In this document: one piece after another, positions 51,408 to 60,789 of the stretch
Layout: the number at the start of each line of letters is the position of its first letter
Numbering within the stretch: the first letter of the stretch is position 1
Assembly: GCF_015265475.1 (NCBI RefSeq)
Contig: NZ_CP054493.1
Span: forward strand, 496,001-560,000
DNA length: 64,000 nt
DNA from: Candidatus Sulfurimonas marisnigri
GTDB taxonomy: Bacteria; Campylobacterota; Campylobacteria; Campylobacterales; Sulfurimonadaceae
Reading direction: 5' to 3'
The notes under the pieces: generated by a model
What the model saw: only the letters and a program-made list of their open reading frames with translations
Told to the model about the DNA's origin: nothing
Database searches by the model: none
Program-made: the position numbers and the translations under genes

Positions 51408-51788
51408 ATGATACACCAGTATGATGAGCCAGTTTATTTGATTAGTATTGTTGCAAAAATATTAGATATCCATCCACAAACTCTTAGACAGTATGAGAGA
51501 GAAAATCTTGTATCTCCATCTAGAACAAATGGAAGAATAAGGCTATATTCTCAAAGAGATATTGACAGAATAAAACTGATTTTAAGAATGACTCGTGAAC
51601 TGGGAGTAAACTTAGCCGGCGTAGACATTATCTTAAGACTAAAAGAGAATGTCGATGAAATGGAACAAGAAATTTCAGAACTTAGACAAGAAGTTACTCG
51701 TGCACATAGCACTCGTTCTGTCTCACCAAATAAATCCCTCGTTACTAAAAAAAGCATCTATGAGATGATAATATTTGAGAGTAAATAA
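51408..51788 (+). CDS. hspR: heat-shock repressor HspR, MerR family
   Basis: Encodes 126 residues. The MerR winged-helix (about 10-80) reads LISIVAKILDIHPQTLRQYERENLV then NGRIRLYSQRDIDRI. A coiled coil follows (RLKENVDEMEQEISELRQEV). HspR represses chaperone genes by binding HAIR inverted repeats, often with DnaK as co-repressor. Two HAIR-like sites occur in this window, upstream of grpE-dnaK and of this operon. Confidence 0.93.
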   Translation: MIHQYDEPVYLISIVAKILDIHPQTLRQYERENLVSPSRTNGRIRLYSQRDIDRIKLILRMTRELGVNLAGVDIILRLKENVDEMEQEISELRQEVTRAHSTRSVSPNKSLVTKKSIYEMIIFESK

Positions 51789-51804
51789 ATATAATTTATT
51801 TACT

Positions 51805-53073
51805 TCACTGTTGCTCTTTTAGCCTTATTATATCTGCTCCAACATTTTGCAGTTTCTTTTCAAGTGAATCATAACCGCGATCAAGATGATAAATACGGTG
51901 AACATCTGTAGTTCCATCAGCCACTAGTCCTGCTAAAACAAGGGCACTCGAAGCTCTTAAATCTGTTGCCATAACATCTGTTCCACTAAGTTTAGACTTG
52001 CCATTTACTGTTGCAACATGACCGTTTAGAGATATGTCAGCACCCATTCTCTGTAGTTCACTAACGTGCATAAATCTATTTTCAAACAGTCTCTCCTCGA
52101 TAATAGAGGTTCCATTCGCCTGAGTTGCAAGTGCTAAAAATTGAGCTTGCATGTCTGTTGGAAATGCTGGATACTCCTGTGTAACAATTTTAACTGGTTT
52201 TATTATCTCTGATGGATGGATTGTAATCGTATCTGGCGTGATAGTGAACGTACTTCCCATCTCTTCGAGTTTTGATAACACTGCGCTTAAATGTTTTGCA
52301 TTGACTGAAGTTAGTGTTAGTTCTGATCTGGTAATTGCACCTGCACAAAGATACGTGCCAGCTTCTATCCTGTCAGGTATAACAGAAAACTCTTCAATAT
52401 CTATAAGTTTTCCAGAAGTTCCTTGGATTGTTAAAACAGCTGTTCCTATACCATCAATCTCAACCCCGTTAGAATTTAAGATTTCGCATAGCTGAACTAC
52501 TTCTGGTTCTCTTGCCGCATTTGTTATTGTTGTGCTTCCATGAGCTAAAGCTGCCGCCATAACGATGTTTGCAGTTCCAGTAACAGTAATCTTGTCAAAT
52601 ATGATTTCGCAGCCCTTTAAGCCATCAGGTGCAGAGGCTTCAATATAACCAGCTTTAATATCTATTTTTGCGCCCATTTGCTCCAAAGCTTTTAAGTGTA
52701 AATCAATTGGTCTTTGACCTATTGCACAGCCACCTGGAAGTGAGACTTCGCAGTGCCCAAACCTAGCTAAAATAGGACCTAAAACTAAAATAGAAGCCCG
52801 CATGGTTTTTACAATATCATACGTTGCCTTTGTCTCGGTAAGCGAAGATGTGTCAACTGTTGTTATCTCATCGCCTCTATTAAATGTTGCGCCAAGATTT
52901 GAAAGTAGTTTTAATAGTGTATTTATATCTGCAACATGTGGCAGATTCTTTATGCTAACATTGTTCTTTGCGAGTATTGTCATTGCAATAAGTGGGAGAG
53001 ATGCATTTTTTGCACCAGAGATTTTAATTTGCCCATTAAGAGATTTAACTCTTTTTATTTGTAAGTAGTCCAT
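51805..53073 (-). CDS. murA: UDP-GlcNAc 1-carboxyvinyltransferase
   Basis: Encodes 422 residues from ATG 53073 ([15 protein letters not shown]); an upstream ATG at 53103 would add ten residues not typical for the family. The active-site Cys lies in [17 protein letters not shown], which implies fosfomycin sensitivity of the usual kind. [11 protein letters not shown] and the C-terminal [17 protein letters not shown] are family blocks. It adds enolpyruvate to UDP-GlcNAc, the first committed step of peptidoglycan synthesis. It is convergent with hspR. Confidence 0.96.
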   Translation of the reverse strand: MDYLQIKRVKSLNGQIKISGAKNASLPLIAMTILAKNNVSIKNLPHVADINTLLKLLSNLGATFNRGDEITTVDTSSLTETKATYDIVKTMRASILVLGPILARFGHCEVSLPGGCAIGQRPIDLHLKALEQMGAKIDIKAGYIEASAPDGLKGCEIIFDKITVTGTANIVMAAALAHGSTTITNAAREPEVVQLCEILNSNGVEIDGIGTAVLTIQGTSGKLIDIEEFSVIPDRIEAGTYLCAGAITRSELTLTSVNAKHLSAVLSKLEEMGSTFTITPDTITIHPSEIIKPVKIVTQEYPAFPTDMQAQFLALATQANGTSIIEERLFENRFMHVSELQRMGADISLNGHVATVNGKSKLSGTDVMATDLRASSALVLAGLVADGTTDVHRIYHLDRGYDSLEKKLQNVGADIIRLKEQQ

Positions 53074-53232
53074 TTGAATCTTTATGTAAACTTTTAAAAA
53101 CATTATATCTTATTTTGATATAATTTTGTTAAAGAGTTGTATCGGCTCTTTCTCATCAAAGATGAATCTTTAGTGACTGAGTAAGGGATGGACTTGTCCA
53201 TATTTTACGAGATTTAATAATAGGAATATTGA

Positions 53233-53661
53233 ATGAGTGCAGCTCTTGATAGACTAAAAAATTTAACAAATAAAATCTCAAGTTATGAGACTGCCAGAAA
53301 AGACAATCTAAAGATTCTAGAAAACTTATATAAAGACATAGGGATTGATGAAAAAGTTGAAGAGTTTAGTGAACTATTTAATTTTAAAGCTGTTAACCTC
53401 TCTGGAGCATCACTTCTTGTTGAAAATTTGGGTGAAATTAAAAATGGAAAATATTTGCAAATTTTAGCCATAGGCTATGATAAAGATGCCGTTGTAAAGA
53501 GTAAGAACACCTCTTTGGGCTACTTTGGAAAAGCTGAAAATGTAGATGTGGAGCTAAAAGATAAAATCGTAGAGTTTATACTTAGGTTTAGATTTGAGAA
53601 AAGTTTTATGACACTTGAACATTACCACACCATGCTACTACCTTTTAAGCACAATGAGTAA
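53233..53661 (+). CDS. hypothetical protein, 142 aa
   Basis: Encodes a soluble 142-residue protein. The N-terminal 50 residues form a likely helical or coiled region (ALDRLKNLTNKISSYETARKD, LYKDIGIDEKVEEFSELF). The rest is alpha/beta (GKYLQILAIGYDKDAVVKS). It overlaps the following membrane protein gene by 8 bases, so the two are translationally coupled. No family is recognised. Confidence 0.75.
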   Translation: MSAALDRLKNLTNKISSYETARKDNLKILENLYKDIGIDEKVEEFSELFNFKAVNLSGASLLVENLGEIKNGKYLQILAIGYDKDAVVKSKNTSLGYFGKAENVDVELKDKIVEFILRFRFEKSFMTLEHYHTMLLPFKHNE

Positions 53662-54193
53662 ATTTTATTTTCTGCTTTGGCTCAAATGGGCTGCGAGATT
53701 GGTTACATGTAGTATTATTTTGGCGTATGCCATAACTATTATAATTACATCGTTTATATATTATTCATCAAGTATGCCAACATTTAATAGTGAAGTATTT
53801 CAAGCACTTAGAGATATTTTGGAATTTTGGTTTCCTATAGTTTGGAGCGTTACTCTTCTCTTGGCACTTTTTAGAGGGATGAAATATATATTTAATACAT
53901 GTATAAATGGTTATGAGTTTAAACTTCTTAACTGCAAAAGTGATGAGACAATAGAGATCATAGGCTATGGAGACTTGGTAAAAGTTTGGCGTAAATGGTT
54001 TATGTTAATTATTTGGCTTGTAGGTTCTATAATGGTTTTGTCAATAGCTTATACATCCATTTTTACATCTTTTAGTGGCATCTTTGAGTGGTTTAGTATC
54101 TACTGGCTTTTTTGTTTTATTTTACTTAGTGGTTATTTTTCCTTTATCATTCTTGGCTCTAGGTGCAAGAGAGTAAAGATTGTAAAATGCTGA
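53654..54193 (+). CDS. membrane protein, about four helices
   Basis: Encodes 179 residues from ATG 53654 (MSKFYFLLWLKW), chosen because this ATG overlaps the preceding stop. Hydrophobic segments lie near 10-38, 58-75, 108-130 and 138-162. A small soluble region between helices two and three (CINGYEFKLLNCKSDETIEII) may face the cytoplasm. It overlaps the exonuclease gene by 7 bases. No family is recognised. Confidence 0.75.
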   Translation: MSKFYFLLWLKWAARLVTCSIILAYAITIIITSFIYYSSSMPTFNSEVFQALRDILEFWFPIVWSVTLLLALFRGMKYIFNTCINGYEFKLLNCKSDETIEIIGYGDLVKVWRKWFMLIIWLVGSIMVLSIAYTSIFTSFSGIFEWFSIYWLFCFILLSGYFSFIILGSRCKRVKIVKC

Positions 54194-54903
54194 TATTTCT
54201 AGATGTTGAAACAACGGGACTAGAGAGTGCTGACAGAATTTGTTCTATTGGTCTTATTGCAGTAGATGGCGATAAAATAATTTCAAAATATGACCTTGTA
54301 AATGAAGGTAAAAAAATATCTTCAAAAGCTTCAAGTATAAACCATATTACAAATGAGATGATAAAAGATAAACCTAAACTAGCTGAGTGTGAAACATATA
54401 TGTTTTTACAAGAACATAACAATGAAAATTCAACAATAATAGCCCATAACCTAAAGTTTGATTTGAAAATGTTAGCTACATGTAACTTTAAACCAAATAC
54501 CAAACTAATAGATACACTAAGAGTGACTAAACACCTTATAGCAGAGTGTGAACAGTTCTCTTTACAGTTTTTAAGGTATGAATTACAGCTATATAAGATA
54601 GAAGAAAAAGAGGCTCTTAAATGTGGAATAACAGAGGATATCTCGGCGCACAATGCATTGATTGATTCTTTACATGTAGAGCTTTTATATGAGTATCTTT
54701 TAGAAATATCTTCACATGTAGAGATGATTGAACTTAGCTTTAAAAATGTGCAGATAGAGAAGTTTGAATTTGGAAAATATAGTGGTCGATACATTGAAGA
54801 GATTGCTATGATAGATAGAGCTTATTTAGAGTGGATGCTTAGCAATATTATGGATTTAGATGAAGATTTGCGCTATAGTATCAATTACAATTTAGAGGGG
54901 TAA
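54187..54903 (+). CDS. DEDD-family 3'-5' exonuclease (DnaQ-like)
   Basis: Encodes 238 residues from ATG 54187. ExoI motif is FLDVETTGLESADRICSIGLIA, ExoII HNLKFDLKMLATC, and ExoIII HNALIDSLHVELLYEYL (DEDDh-like with His preceding the final Asp). The last 65 residues contain KFEFGKYSGRYIEEIAMIDRAYLEWML, a DUF3820-like motif found after exonuclease domains. It is probably a proofreading or repair nuclease rather than the polymerase epsilon subunit. It is coupled to both neighbours. Confidence 0.87.
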   Translation: MLIFLDVETTGLESADRICSIGLIAVDGDKIISKYDLVNEGKKISSKASSINHITNEMIKDKPKLAECETYMFLQEHNNENSTIIAHNLKFDLKMLATCNFKPNTKLIDTLRVTKHLIAECEQFSLQFLRYELQLYKIEEKEALKCGITEDISAHNALIDSLHVELLYEYLLEISSHVEMIELSFKNVQIEKFEFGKYSGRYIEEIAMIDRAYLEWMLSNIMDLDEDLRYSINYNLEG

Positions 54904-54905
54904 TT

Positions 54906-55295
54906 ATGAAAGTAGCAGTTGAGTGTAAGTCACCGCTAATGCAAAAATCATTAGAACTTTTTTTGGATAAGCACCTTAGCTCTTTAAAGCAGTGCGATAT
55001 TGTTATAAGAGATGAAAAGTGCCTTAATGATGTTAGATGTGTTTATATCTCCAGTGACAAGAGTGCAGATATAGTAAAACCATTTTCAAAGTCTCAATTA
55101 ATTTTAGCACTTGAGCAAAAATATAAGAGTATGCAAAGCGAGAATTTAGAAATAAAGAGTGTAGTAGAAGATAATGAAATATTTAACGAGTATGCCCCTT
55201 TGGACTTTGATATTTTAGAAAAACGAATTGAGTCTCTAACAAAAGAGTACCAAACTAATATTTTAAAAGCAGTGAGAGCATTTTATGAAGAGTAA
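54906..55295 (+). CDS. hypothetical protein, 129 aa
   Basis: Encodes 129 residues. The first 80 residues resemble a small Rossmann or receiver-like fold (KVAVECKSPLMQKSLELFLD, CVYISSDKSADIVKPFSKSQLILAL) but lack the acidic phosphoacceptor pattern. The C-terminal 30 residues are helical (DILEKRIESLTKEYQTNILKAV). It overlaps rsmD by 11 bases. No function assigned. Confidence 0.72.
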   Translation: MKVAVECKSPLMQKSLELFLDKHLSSLKQCDIVIRDEKCLNDVRCVYISSDKSADIVKPFSKSQLILALEQKYKSMQSENLEIKSVVEDNEIFNEYAPLDFDILEKRIESLTKEYQTNILKAVRAFYEE

Positions 55296-55869
55296 TTTAG
55301 TCACAAAAAAAATCATTTCCGGAAAGTTTAAAAACAAAGTTTTAAAATTACCATCTAAAGCAACGACAAGAACATCAAAGTCTATAGTTTTAGAGTCTTT
55401 TTTTAATACTTTACAGTTTGATATAATAGATGCAAACTTCGTTGAACTCTTTTCGGGAAGCGGTTCTATAGGCCTAGAGGCACTTAGTCGTGGAGCCAAA
55501 AGTATTATGTTTATGGAACGTGACCGTGATGCTATTAAAGTTTTAAAAGAAAATATAGAACAAACTGACCCTAGCTCTTGTGAAGTTTTTGCTGGAGATA
55601 CTTTTGTAAATATAAAAAGTGTTCTGAAAAACCTTCAAAAAAGAGATGAGTCAGCATATTTTTATATTGACCCACCTTTTAGTGTAAGAGAAGGGATGGA
55701 AGATATATATGACAAAACAATAGAGTTGATAGCTTCTTTGCCAAAAGAGAGAGTTGAGTTGATTATAATAGAGCATATGACAGGTCTAGAAATCCCAGAA
55801 AAGATAGGTGCTTTCTCTCTTAAAAAATCTAAAAAATTTGGAAATACAACACTAACCTACTACATATAA
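55285..55869 (+). CDS. rsmD: 16S rRNA (guanine966-N2) methyltransferase
   Basis: Encodes 194 residues. The SAM-binding motif I is VELFSGSGSIGLEALSRGA, preceded by TTRTSKSIVLESFFNTL. The catalytic motif is YFYIDPPFS (DPPF). RsmD methylates G966 of 16S rRNA late in 30S assembly. It is last in a coupled cluster with the exonuclease and hypothetical genes. Confidence 0.92.
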   Translation: MKSNLVTKKIISGKFKNKVLKLPSKATTRTSKSIVLESFFNTLQFDIIDANFVELFSGSGSIGLEALSRGAKSIMFMERDRDAIKVLKENIEQTDPSSCEVFAGDTFVNIKSVLKNLQKRDESAYFYIDPPFSVREGMEDIYDKTIELIASLPKERVELIIIEHMTGLEIPEKIGAFSLKKSKKFGNTTLTYYI

Positions 55870-55895
55870 TCTCTTTTTAGGAGATAATTGGTTAA

Positions 55896-55912
55896 TTGGA
55901 ATAATATTTGCT
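55896..55912 (+). promoter_or_regulatory. sigma54-type promoter of flgI
   Basis: TTGGAATAATATTTGCT has the GG and GC doublets of a -24/-12 promoter at exactly 12-base spacing and matches the TTGGCAC-N5-TTGCT consensus at both ends. It lies 28 bases before the flgI ATG. RpoN controls rod, ring and hook genes in related organisms. Confidence 0.65.
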
Positions 55913-55939
55913 GATATTTTGCTAATTCAAGGATTAGCT

Positions 55940-56986
55940 ATGAGAAATTTTATTCTATTTTTACTTACTATTACTACCCTTTACTCTGCTAAAGTAAGTG
56001 ATGTTGCAAATATTGTCGGAGTAAGGGACAATCATCTTATAGGTTATTCTCTTGTTATAGGTCTTAAAAAGACTGGTGATGGAACAACTTCAAAATTTAC
56101 TCTTCAATCAATCGCGAATATGTTAAAAGCAATGAACATCGATATGGACCCTGTAGATATAAAATCAAAAAATGTTGCCGCAGTTGTTGTTACAGCAGAA
56201 CTCGCTCCATTTTCTAGACAAGGTGATAAGTTTAATATAACTGTATCATCAATAGGAGATGCAAAATCGCTAGAGGGCGGAACACTCTTGATGACTCCTT
56301 TAAAAGGGGTTGACGGTAAAATTTATGGTCTAGCACAAGGCGCAGTAAGTATCGGTGGGCGAAATGGAAAAGGTGCAGGAGTAGACTCTCATCCAACAGT
56401 TGGTCTAATATACAATGGCGGTTTAGTTGAGCGTGAGATTTCAATAGATTTATATAATCAAGAGTATGTAACACTATCTTTAAAAGAGTCTAATTTTAAG
56501 AACAGTGTTTCAATTCAAAAAAATATAAATAGTTTTTACAATACTCAAGTAGCGGTTGCTATGGATCCTAGAACAATAAAGCTAAAAAAACCGAAAAACA
56601 GAAGTATGATAGAGTTTTTAGCGGAAGTTCAAGATATAGATATGAACTATAGTGTTAAAAGTAAAATAGTTATAAATGAGAGAACTGGAACAATAATCTC
56701 AGGTGTCGGAATTAAAATCAAACCAATTATTATGACTCATGGCGATATTACAATAAAAATTACAGAGCAAAACACTTTAAGTAATCCAGCTGGAGCGATG
56801 GTTGTTGATGAAAATATGATTATTGGTATGAACGAGAATGAGTTGTACACTAAAACTGGAACTACAACTGTAGCAAACTTGGTTCGCTCTTTGCAAAAAT
56901 TGGGAGCCTCTCCAAAGGATATTATTTCAATTTTAGAAGCGATGAAAAGTGCTGGCAGTATATCTGCAGAGTTAAAGGTAATATAA
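55940..56986 (+). CDS. flgI: flagellar P-ring protein FlgI
   Basis: Encodes 348 residues from ATG 55940, favoured because AAGGATTAGCT precedes it and the signal peptide MRNFILFLLTITTLYSA begins there. Typical blocks are VSDVANIVGVRDNHLIGYSLV, GLKKTGDGTTSKFT, VGLIYNGGLVERE and AGAMVVDENMIIGMNENELY. It polymerises in the periplasm around the rod. It is directly followed by flgJ, with one-base overlap. Confidence 0.97.
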   Translation: MRNFILFLLTITTLYSAKVSDVANIVGVRDNHLIGYSLVIGLKKTGDGTTSKFTLQSIANMLKAMNIDMDPVDIKSKNVAAVVVTAELAPFSRQGDKFNITVSSIGDAKSLEGGTLLMTPLKGVDGKIYGLAQGAVSIGGRNGKGAGVDSHPTVGLIYNGGLVEREISIDLYNQEYVTLSLKESNFKNSVSIQKNINSFYNTQVAVAMDPRTIKLKKPKNRSMIEFLAEVQDIDMNYSVKSKIVINERTGTIISGVGIKIKPIIMTHGDITIKITEQNTLSNPAGAMVVDENMIIGMNENELYTKTGTTTVANLVRSLQKLGASPKDIISILEAMKSAGSISAELKVI

Positions 56987-57288
56987 TGTACGGATCAAAT
57001 TCAATAAATATGCAAGCCAACTATATGTCACAACAACACCAAATTCCTAAAATTGATCCAAAAGCAGAAAATGCTGAATTAAGAGAGCAAACAGATGCTT
57101 TTGAGTCAGTAATATTAAAAATGCTTATGGATAATGCTATGAAAGATGAAAAAAATCTTTTTTCAGATCAAAATGATCCAGGGGATAAAATTTATAAATC
57201 TATGTATAGAGATGAACTTGCAAAGGCTAGTGCAGGAGGTTTTGGATTTTCTCAAATGTTATATGATTTTTTGAGTGAAAAAGCTTAA
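56986..57288 (+). CDS. flgJ: FlgJ-type rod-binding protein
   Basis: Encodes 100 residues, equivalent only to the N-terminal rod-capping domain of Salmonella FlgJ. LREQTDAFESVILKMLMDNAM and DPGDKIYKSMYRDELAKASAGG are characteristic. The C-terminal muramidase is absent, as usual in Campylobacterota, so rod passage through peptidoglycan needs another hydrolase. Its stop codon overlaps the flgM promoter. Confidence 0.85.
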   Translation: MYGSNSINMQANYMSQQHQIPKIDPKAENAELREQTDAFESVILKMLMDNAMKDEKNLFSDQNDPGDKIYKSMYRDELAKASAGGFGFSQMLYDFLSEKA

Positions 57289-57311
57289 GTTTTTTCTTTT
57301 TTTGTCGATGT
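57285..57311 (+). promoter_or_regulatory. sigma28-type promoter of flgM
   Basis: TTAAGTTT (57285-57292), 11 bases and GTCGATGT (57304-57311) match the sigma28 pattern TAAAGTTT-N11-GCCGATAA at 7 of 8 and 5 of 8 positions. The -35 part includes the flgJ stop codon. FliA-dependent flgM expression would close the usual feedback loop. Confidence 0.6.
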
Positions 57312-57353
57312 TACTGTATAGAGAGAAACTAATAGATAAAGAAAGGATTGATA

Positions 57354-57566
57354 ATGATTTCACAAATCAATAGCGGGGCTATACGTAGTGCTTACTCAAA
57401 TAGTTCTGGGGAAAGCAAAGAAGTGTCAGATAAGAAAGTCACAACAGTCTCTAAACAGGGGGACACAAGCAAAGTGGACCAGATAAAAGAGGCTCTTGAG
57501 TCTGGAGAATATAAAATCAACATAGAAGCTTTATCTGAAAAAATAGCCGAAGAGTTGTTAAGTTAA
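57354..57566 (+). CDS. flgM: anti-sigma28 factor FlgM
   Basis: Encodes 70 residues from ATG 57354, behind GAAAGGA; a TTG six bases upstream is a poorer start. The N terminus is disordered and the C-terminal sigma-binding part reads VDQIKEALESGEYKINIEAL then SEKIAEELL. FlgM holds FliA inactive until the hook-basal body is complete. Its position between flgJ and flgN is as in Campylobacter. Confidence 0.88.
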   Translation: MISQINSGAIRSAYSNSSGESKEVSDKKVTTVSKQGDTSKVDQIKEALESGEYKINIEALSEKIAEELLS

Positions 57567-57581
57567 AATTAAGGATTAGAA

Positions 57582-58010
57582 ATGCTATCTTATCATTTAC
57601 AAAGTGCATTAGGCGACTTGAGAGATTTAATAAAAATTACAGAATCTGATGTAGAAGATATCAAAGAAGCACGGAATAATCCTCAATTTGAGAGACTAGC
57701 ACTAAAAGAAGAAAAATTAAAAAGTTTTGAATCAAAAAAAGCTATGATTGACCACGAGATATCGTCGTTAATGACAAAAAGTCCTGACAAAGATTTGCCG
57801 GATCTTTTAAATGAAGAACAACATACCGCTTTAGGTGAACTTAGAGTGGAACTTTCAAATTTAAGAGAAGTAAATAAGCGATACGCAAAATTGGTTTTAG
57901 CAGTTAGTAATTTATATAATACGTTTTTGGAAAGAATAGTACCAACAGAAATGCAGGGATACAAAAAAGTAGCATCAAAAAATTCTGCAATTCTGGAAGT
58001 GAGAGTATAA
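57582..58010 (+). CDS. flgN: FlgN-like flagellar chaperone
   Basis: Encodes 142 residues, almost entirely helical (LGDLRDLIKITESDVEDIKE, LGELRVELSNLREVNKRYAK). FlgN chaperones the hook-filament junction proteins FlgK and FlgL. Sequence signals for this family are weak; the call rests on size, helical pattern and position one base before flgK. Confidence 0.75.
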   Translation: MLSYHLQSALGDLRDLIKITESDVEDIKEARNNPQFERLALKEEKLKSFESKKAMIDHEISSLMTKSPDKDLPDLLNEEQHTALGELRVELSNLREVNKRYAKLVLAVSNLYNTFLERIVPTEMQGYKKVASKNSAILEVRV

Positions 58011-58011
58011 G

Positions 58012-59901
58012 ATGCCATCAATTTTCAGCTCATTAAATATTGGATATACAGGTCTTAGTGCTTCACAAGTCGGTATTGATACAACAGCCCATAATATTTC
58101 TAACGCTGACAGTGATGGTTATACAAGACAACGAGTTGTGACAACTGCAGCAACGCCAATAAATAGTACAAGTGGAAATATTGGTAACGGTACTGAGATA
58201 TTGGCAATTGAGAGGATTTTTGATAATTTTGTATTTGACAGGTACGTCACTCTATCTTCAGATAAAGAGTTTAGCGATTACGAGAAAAAAACTTTGCAAG
58301 AGCTCTCTTCATATTTTCCAGAGATTGATAATGTCGGGATAAAAGCAAGCATGCAAGAGTATTACAACATGTGGCAAAGTTTTTCTGATAATCCTGATAA
58401 TGATGCTATTAAGTTGGCCCTAGCAAAACAGACTGAAGCTTTGTCAGATCACATTACGCAAGTACAAAACCAAGTTACATCACTACAAGCACAAATAAAT
58501 GATGAGTTGGCAGTGAATGTCAATGAAGTTAACTCTTTAGCAAAAGAATTATCAGAATTAAATTTGTCTATTGCTACAGCTGAAAATGGCAGCGACTATA
58601 CAGCAAATGATTTAAGAGATAAAAGAAATGTTCTTGAAAGAGATCTTTCAAGATTAATCGGTTCTAATGTAAATTCTGGTTTAATAAAGTCAAACATAAA
58701 TATCGATAGCTCTTCAAATATCAAAACAGAAACTTACCTATTGAGTGTTAATGGTTTTAATATTGTTGATGGAAACACTTTTCATCCTATTCATATCTCA
58801 AAAGCAAGTAATCCAAAAGGATTTTATGAAATTTCTTATGAGAGACAAGATGGCACATTACTCCCGATGGCAGAAAAAATATCTGGTGGTAAAATAGGTG
58901 CTATCTTAGATCTAAGAGGTGGAGCAATTGACACAACTAGTGGTTTGCCTGTGGATGGTACAATACAAAATGTAGTCTCTGAGCTTGATGCTTTCGCACA
59001 AGCTCTCATTGAAGCTACAAATAATCTTTACGCACAAACTCCAACTACTAAAATGGAGTCTAATCCTATATCTGGTTTAATTGGTTCAGACCCTCTTCTT
59101 AGCTCTTCATTGAACTTTAAAGAGGGAACATTTGATTTAATTATATATGATATTGATGGTAATGAAGCATCTAGACGAAGTATAACTATTGATCCAACTA
59201 CAACTATGACTGGGCCTATTGGTTCTAATTCAATAGAAGCTCAAATTGGGGCACAGATAGATGATAATAATGACGGAAATGCAAATAACGATATAGATAA
59301 TTTTTTTAAAAATGGTTTTAACTTTGTCAATTATGCAAGTGGTGACAGTGGACTAGAGCTAAGTATTGACCCTTTATCAAAATCTAAAGGCTACACTTTT
59401 AGTATTGAAGACACTCTAAAAGATGGTTCATTTGATTCTGGGACAAATTTTGCAGGTGTGTTAGGATTGAATAGATTCTTTGATGGAAATAGTGCTAAAA
59501 ATATAGACCTAAACCTCTCCTTTAAAGATAACCCTACGCTTCTTTCATCTGGATACTCTTCAACAACAGGAGATAATAGATTAGCTCTTGATATGATTCA
59601 GCAACAGTTTGAAAAATATGATTTTAACATAGGCAGTACCACTTACAATAGTACGATGTATGGAATGTTTGATATTATAGCTACAGAAGTTGGGACAGCA
59701 ACCAATAGTGCTATGGTAAGAAATGACACAGTTACAGCACAATTTAATGCTACAGAAATGGAATACTCCTCTGTTTCAAAAGTTAGTATGGACGAAGAGA
59801 TGACAAATTTAATAAGATATCAAACAGCATATGGTGCTGCCGCTAAAATAATAACTACTATTGATCAAATGATGCAGACACTCCTCGGTATTAAACAGTA
59901 A
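58012..59901 (+). CDS. flgK: hook-associated protein 1, FlgK
   Basis: Encodes 629 residues. The N-terminal rod-like motif is SSLNIGYTGLSASQVGIDTTA followed by HNISNADSDGYTRQRV. The C terminus carries the matching helix EEMTNLIRYQTAYGAAAKII. FlgK forms the hook-filament junction. The central part (300-520) is a variable domain with Asp-rich turns (DDNNDGNANNDID) that may bind calcium. Confidence 0.95.
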   Translation: MPSIFSSLNIGYTGLSASQVGIDTTAHNISNADSDGYTRQRVVTTAATPINSTSGNIGNGTEILAIERIFDNFVFDRYVTLSSDKEFSDYEKKTLQELSSYFPEIDNVGIKASMQEYYNMWQSFSDNPDNDAIKLALAKQTEALSDHITQVQNQVTSLQAQINDELAVNVNEVNSLAKELSELNLSIATAENGSDYTANDLRDKRNVLERDLSRLIGSNVNSGLIKSNINIDSSSNIKTETYLLSVNGFNIVDGNTFHPIHISKASNPKGFYEISYERQDGTLLPMAEKISGGKIGAILDLRGGAIDTTSGLPVDGTIQNVVSELDAFAQALIEATNNLYAQTPTTKMESNPISGLIGSDPLLSSSLNFKEGTFDLIIYDIDGNEASRRSITIDPTTTMTGPIGSNSIEAQIGAQIDDNNDGNANNDIDNFFKNGFNFVNYASGDSGLELSIDPLSKSKGYTFSIEDTLKDGSFDSGTNFAGVLGLNRFFDGNSAKNIDLNLSFKDNPTLLSSGYSSTTGDNRLALDMIQQQFEKYDFNIGSTTYNSTMYGMFDIIATEVGTATNSAMVRNDTVTAQFNATEMEYSSVSKVSMDEEMTNLIRYQTAYGAAAKIITTIDQMMQTLLGIKQ

Positions 59902-59909
59902 TATAGAAT

Positions 59910-60716
59910 ATGAATTTTCCAAAATTTAGTATTTTTATGCTTCTTATTGTATTTATTTTTTCTTTTTTAGGTTCATTTTTTTATGGTGTAGATGCTTATA
60001 TCTTAGATAGTGAATCTATTTTGCTAGCTCCCTCTATGCAAAACCTTTTAGGTACAGATAGGCTAGGAAGAGATATATTGGCAAGATTGATGGAGGGTGG
60101 AAAAGTTTCACTTACTATTGGTGTTGGAAGTGCACTTATTGCCTCAATTGTAGGTTTGATTTTGGGCTCTATGGCAGGCTACTTTAGAGGAGCAGTTGAC
60201 AAAGGCTTTATAGTTTTAGTTGATCTCTTTTTAACATTTCCGACTTTTTTTCTTCTTTTGGCATTAGTTAGTTATGTAAATGCTTCTGCTTGGGTATTAA
60301 TAGTAATCATATCAATTACAGGCTGGATGACAACAGCAAGACTAATTCGCTCAGAGAGTTTTAAAATAACATCACAGCCATACATAAAGATACTAAATAT
60401 TGCTAATGTTAGTAAGTTGAAAATTTTATTTAAATATTACGCCCCTATTTTGGCACCTATATATTTTGTTAGTTTTACTTTTGGTGTAGGTGGTGCAATA
60501 TTAGCAGAGTCTGCTCTTAGCTTTTTGGGCTTAGGGATTGTTGCTCCACAGATGAGCTGGGGGACTATTTTAAGCGGTGGAAAAGATGTTGTTGAAATTG
60601 CTTGGTGGGTTAGTTTTTTCCCAGGACTTATGATATTTTTAGTTACATTTTCACTTATAAATATTTCAAACTATTTACAGCAATTAACAAACAAAAAGCA
60701 GATTCAAAACTCATAG
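59910..60716 (+). CDS. ABC transporter permease, DppC/OppC type
   Basis: Encodes 268 residues with an N-terminal helix (FSIFMLLIVFIFSFLGSFFY), then LGTDRLGRDILARLMEGGKVSL, typical of DppC/OppC. Five further helices follow. The EAA-like loop (SESFKITSQPYIKILNIANVS) contacts the ATPase. No matching ATPase, DppB or binding protein is nearby, so the partner genes are elsewhere. Peptide, nickel or other substrates are possible. It starts 8 bases after flgK but is probably functionally unrelated. Confidence 0.88.
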   Translation: MNFPKFSIFMLLIVFIFSFLGSFFYGVDAYILDSESILLAPSMQNLLGTDRLGRDILARLMEGGKVSLTIGVGSALIASIVGLILGSMAGYFRGAVDKGFIVLVDLFLTFPTFFLLLALVSYVNASAWVLIVIISITGWMTTARLIRSESFKITSQPYIKILNIANVSKLKILFKYYAPILAPIYFVSFTFGVGGAILAESALSFLGLGIVAPQMSWGTILSGGKDVVEIAWWVSFFPGLMIFLVTFSLINISNYLQQLTNKKQIQNS

Positions 60717-60789
60717 TAATTAAAGTAGTATCAATTTTGAAAATGATATAATATACGTTAATGGTGTTTTGACTGAGGATGAAATAAAT

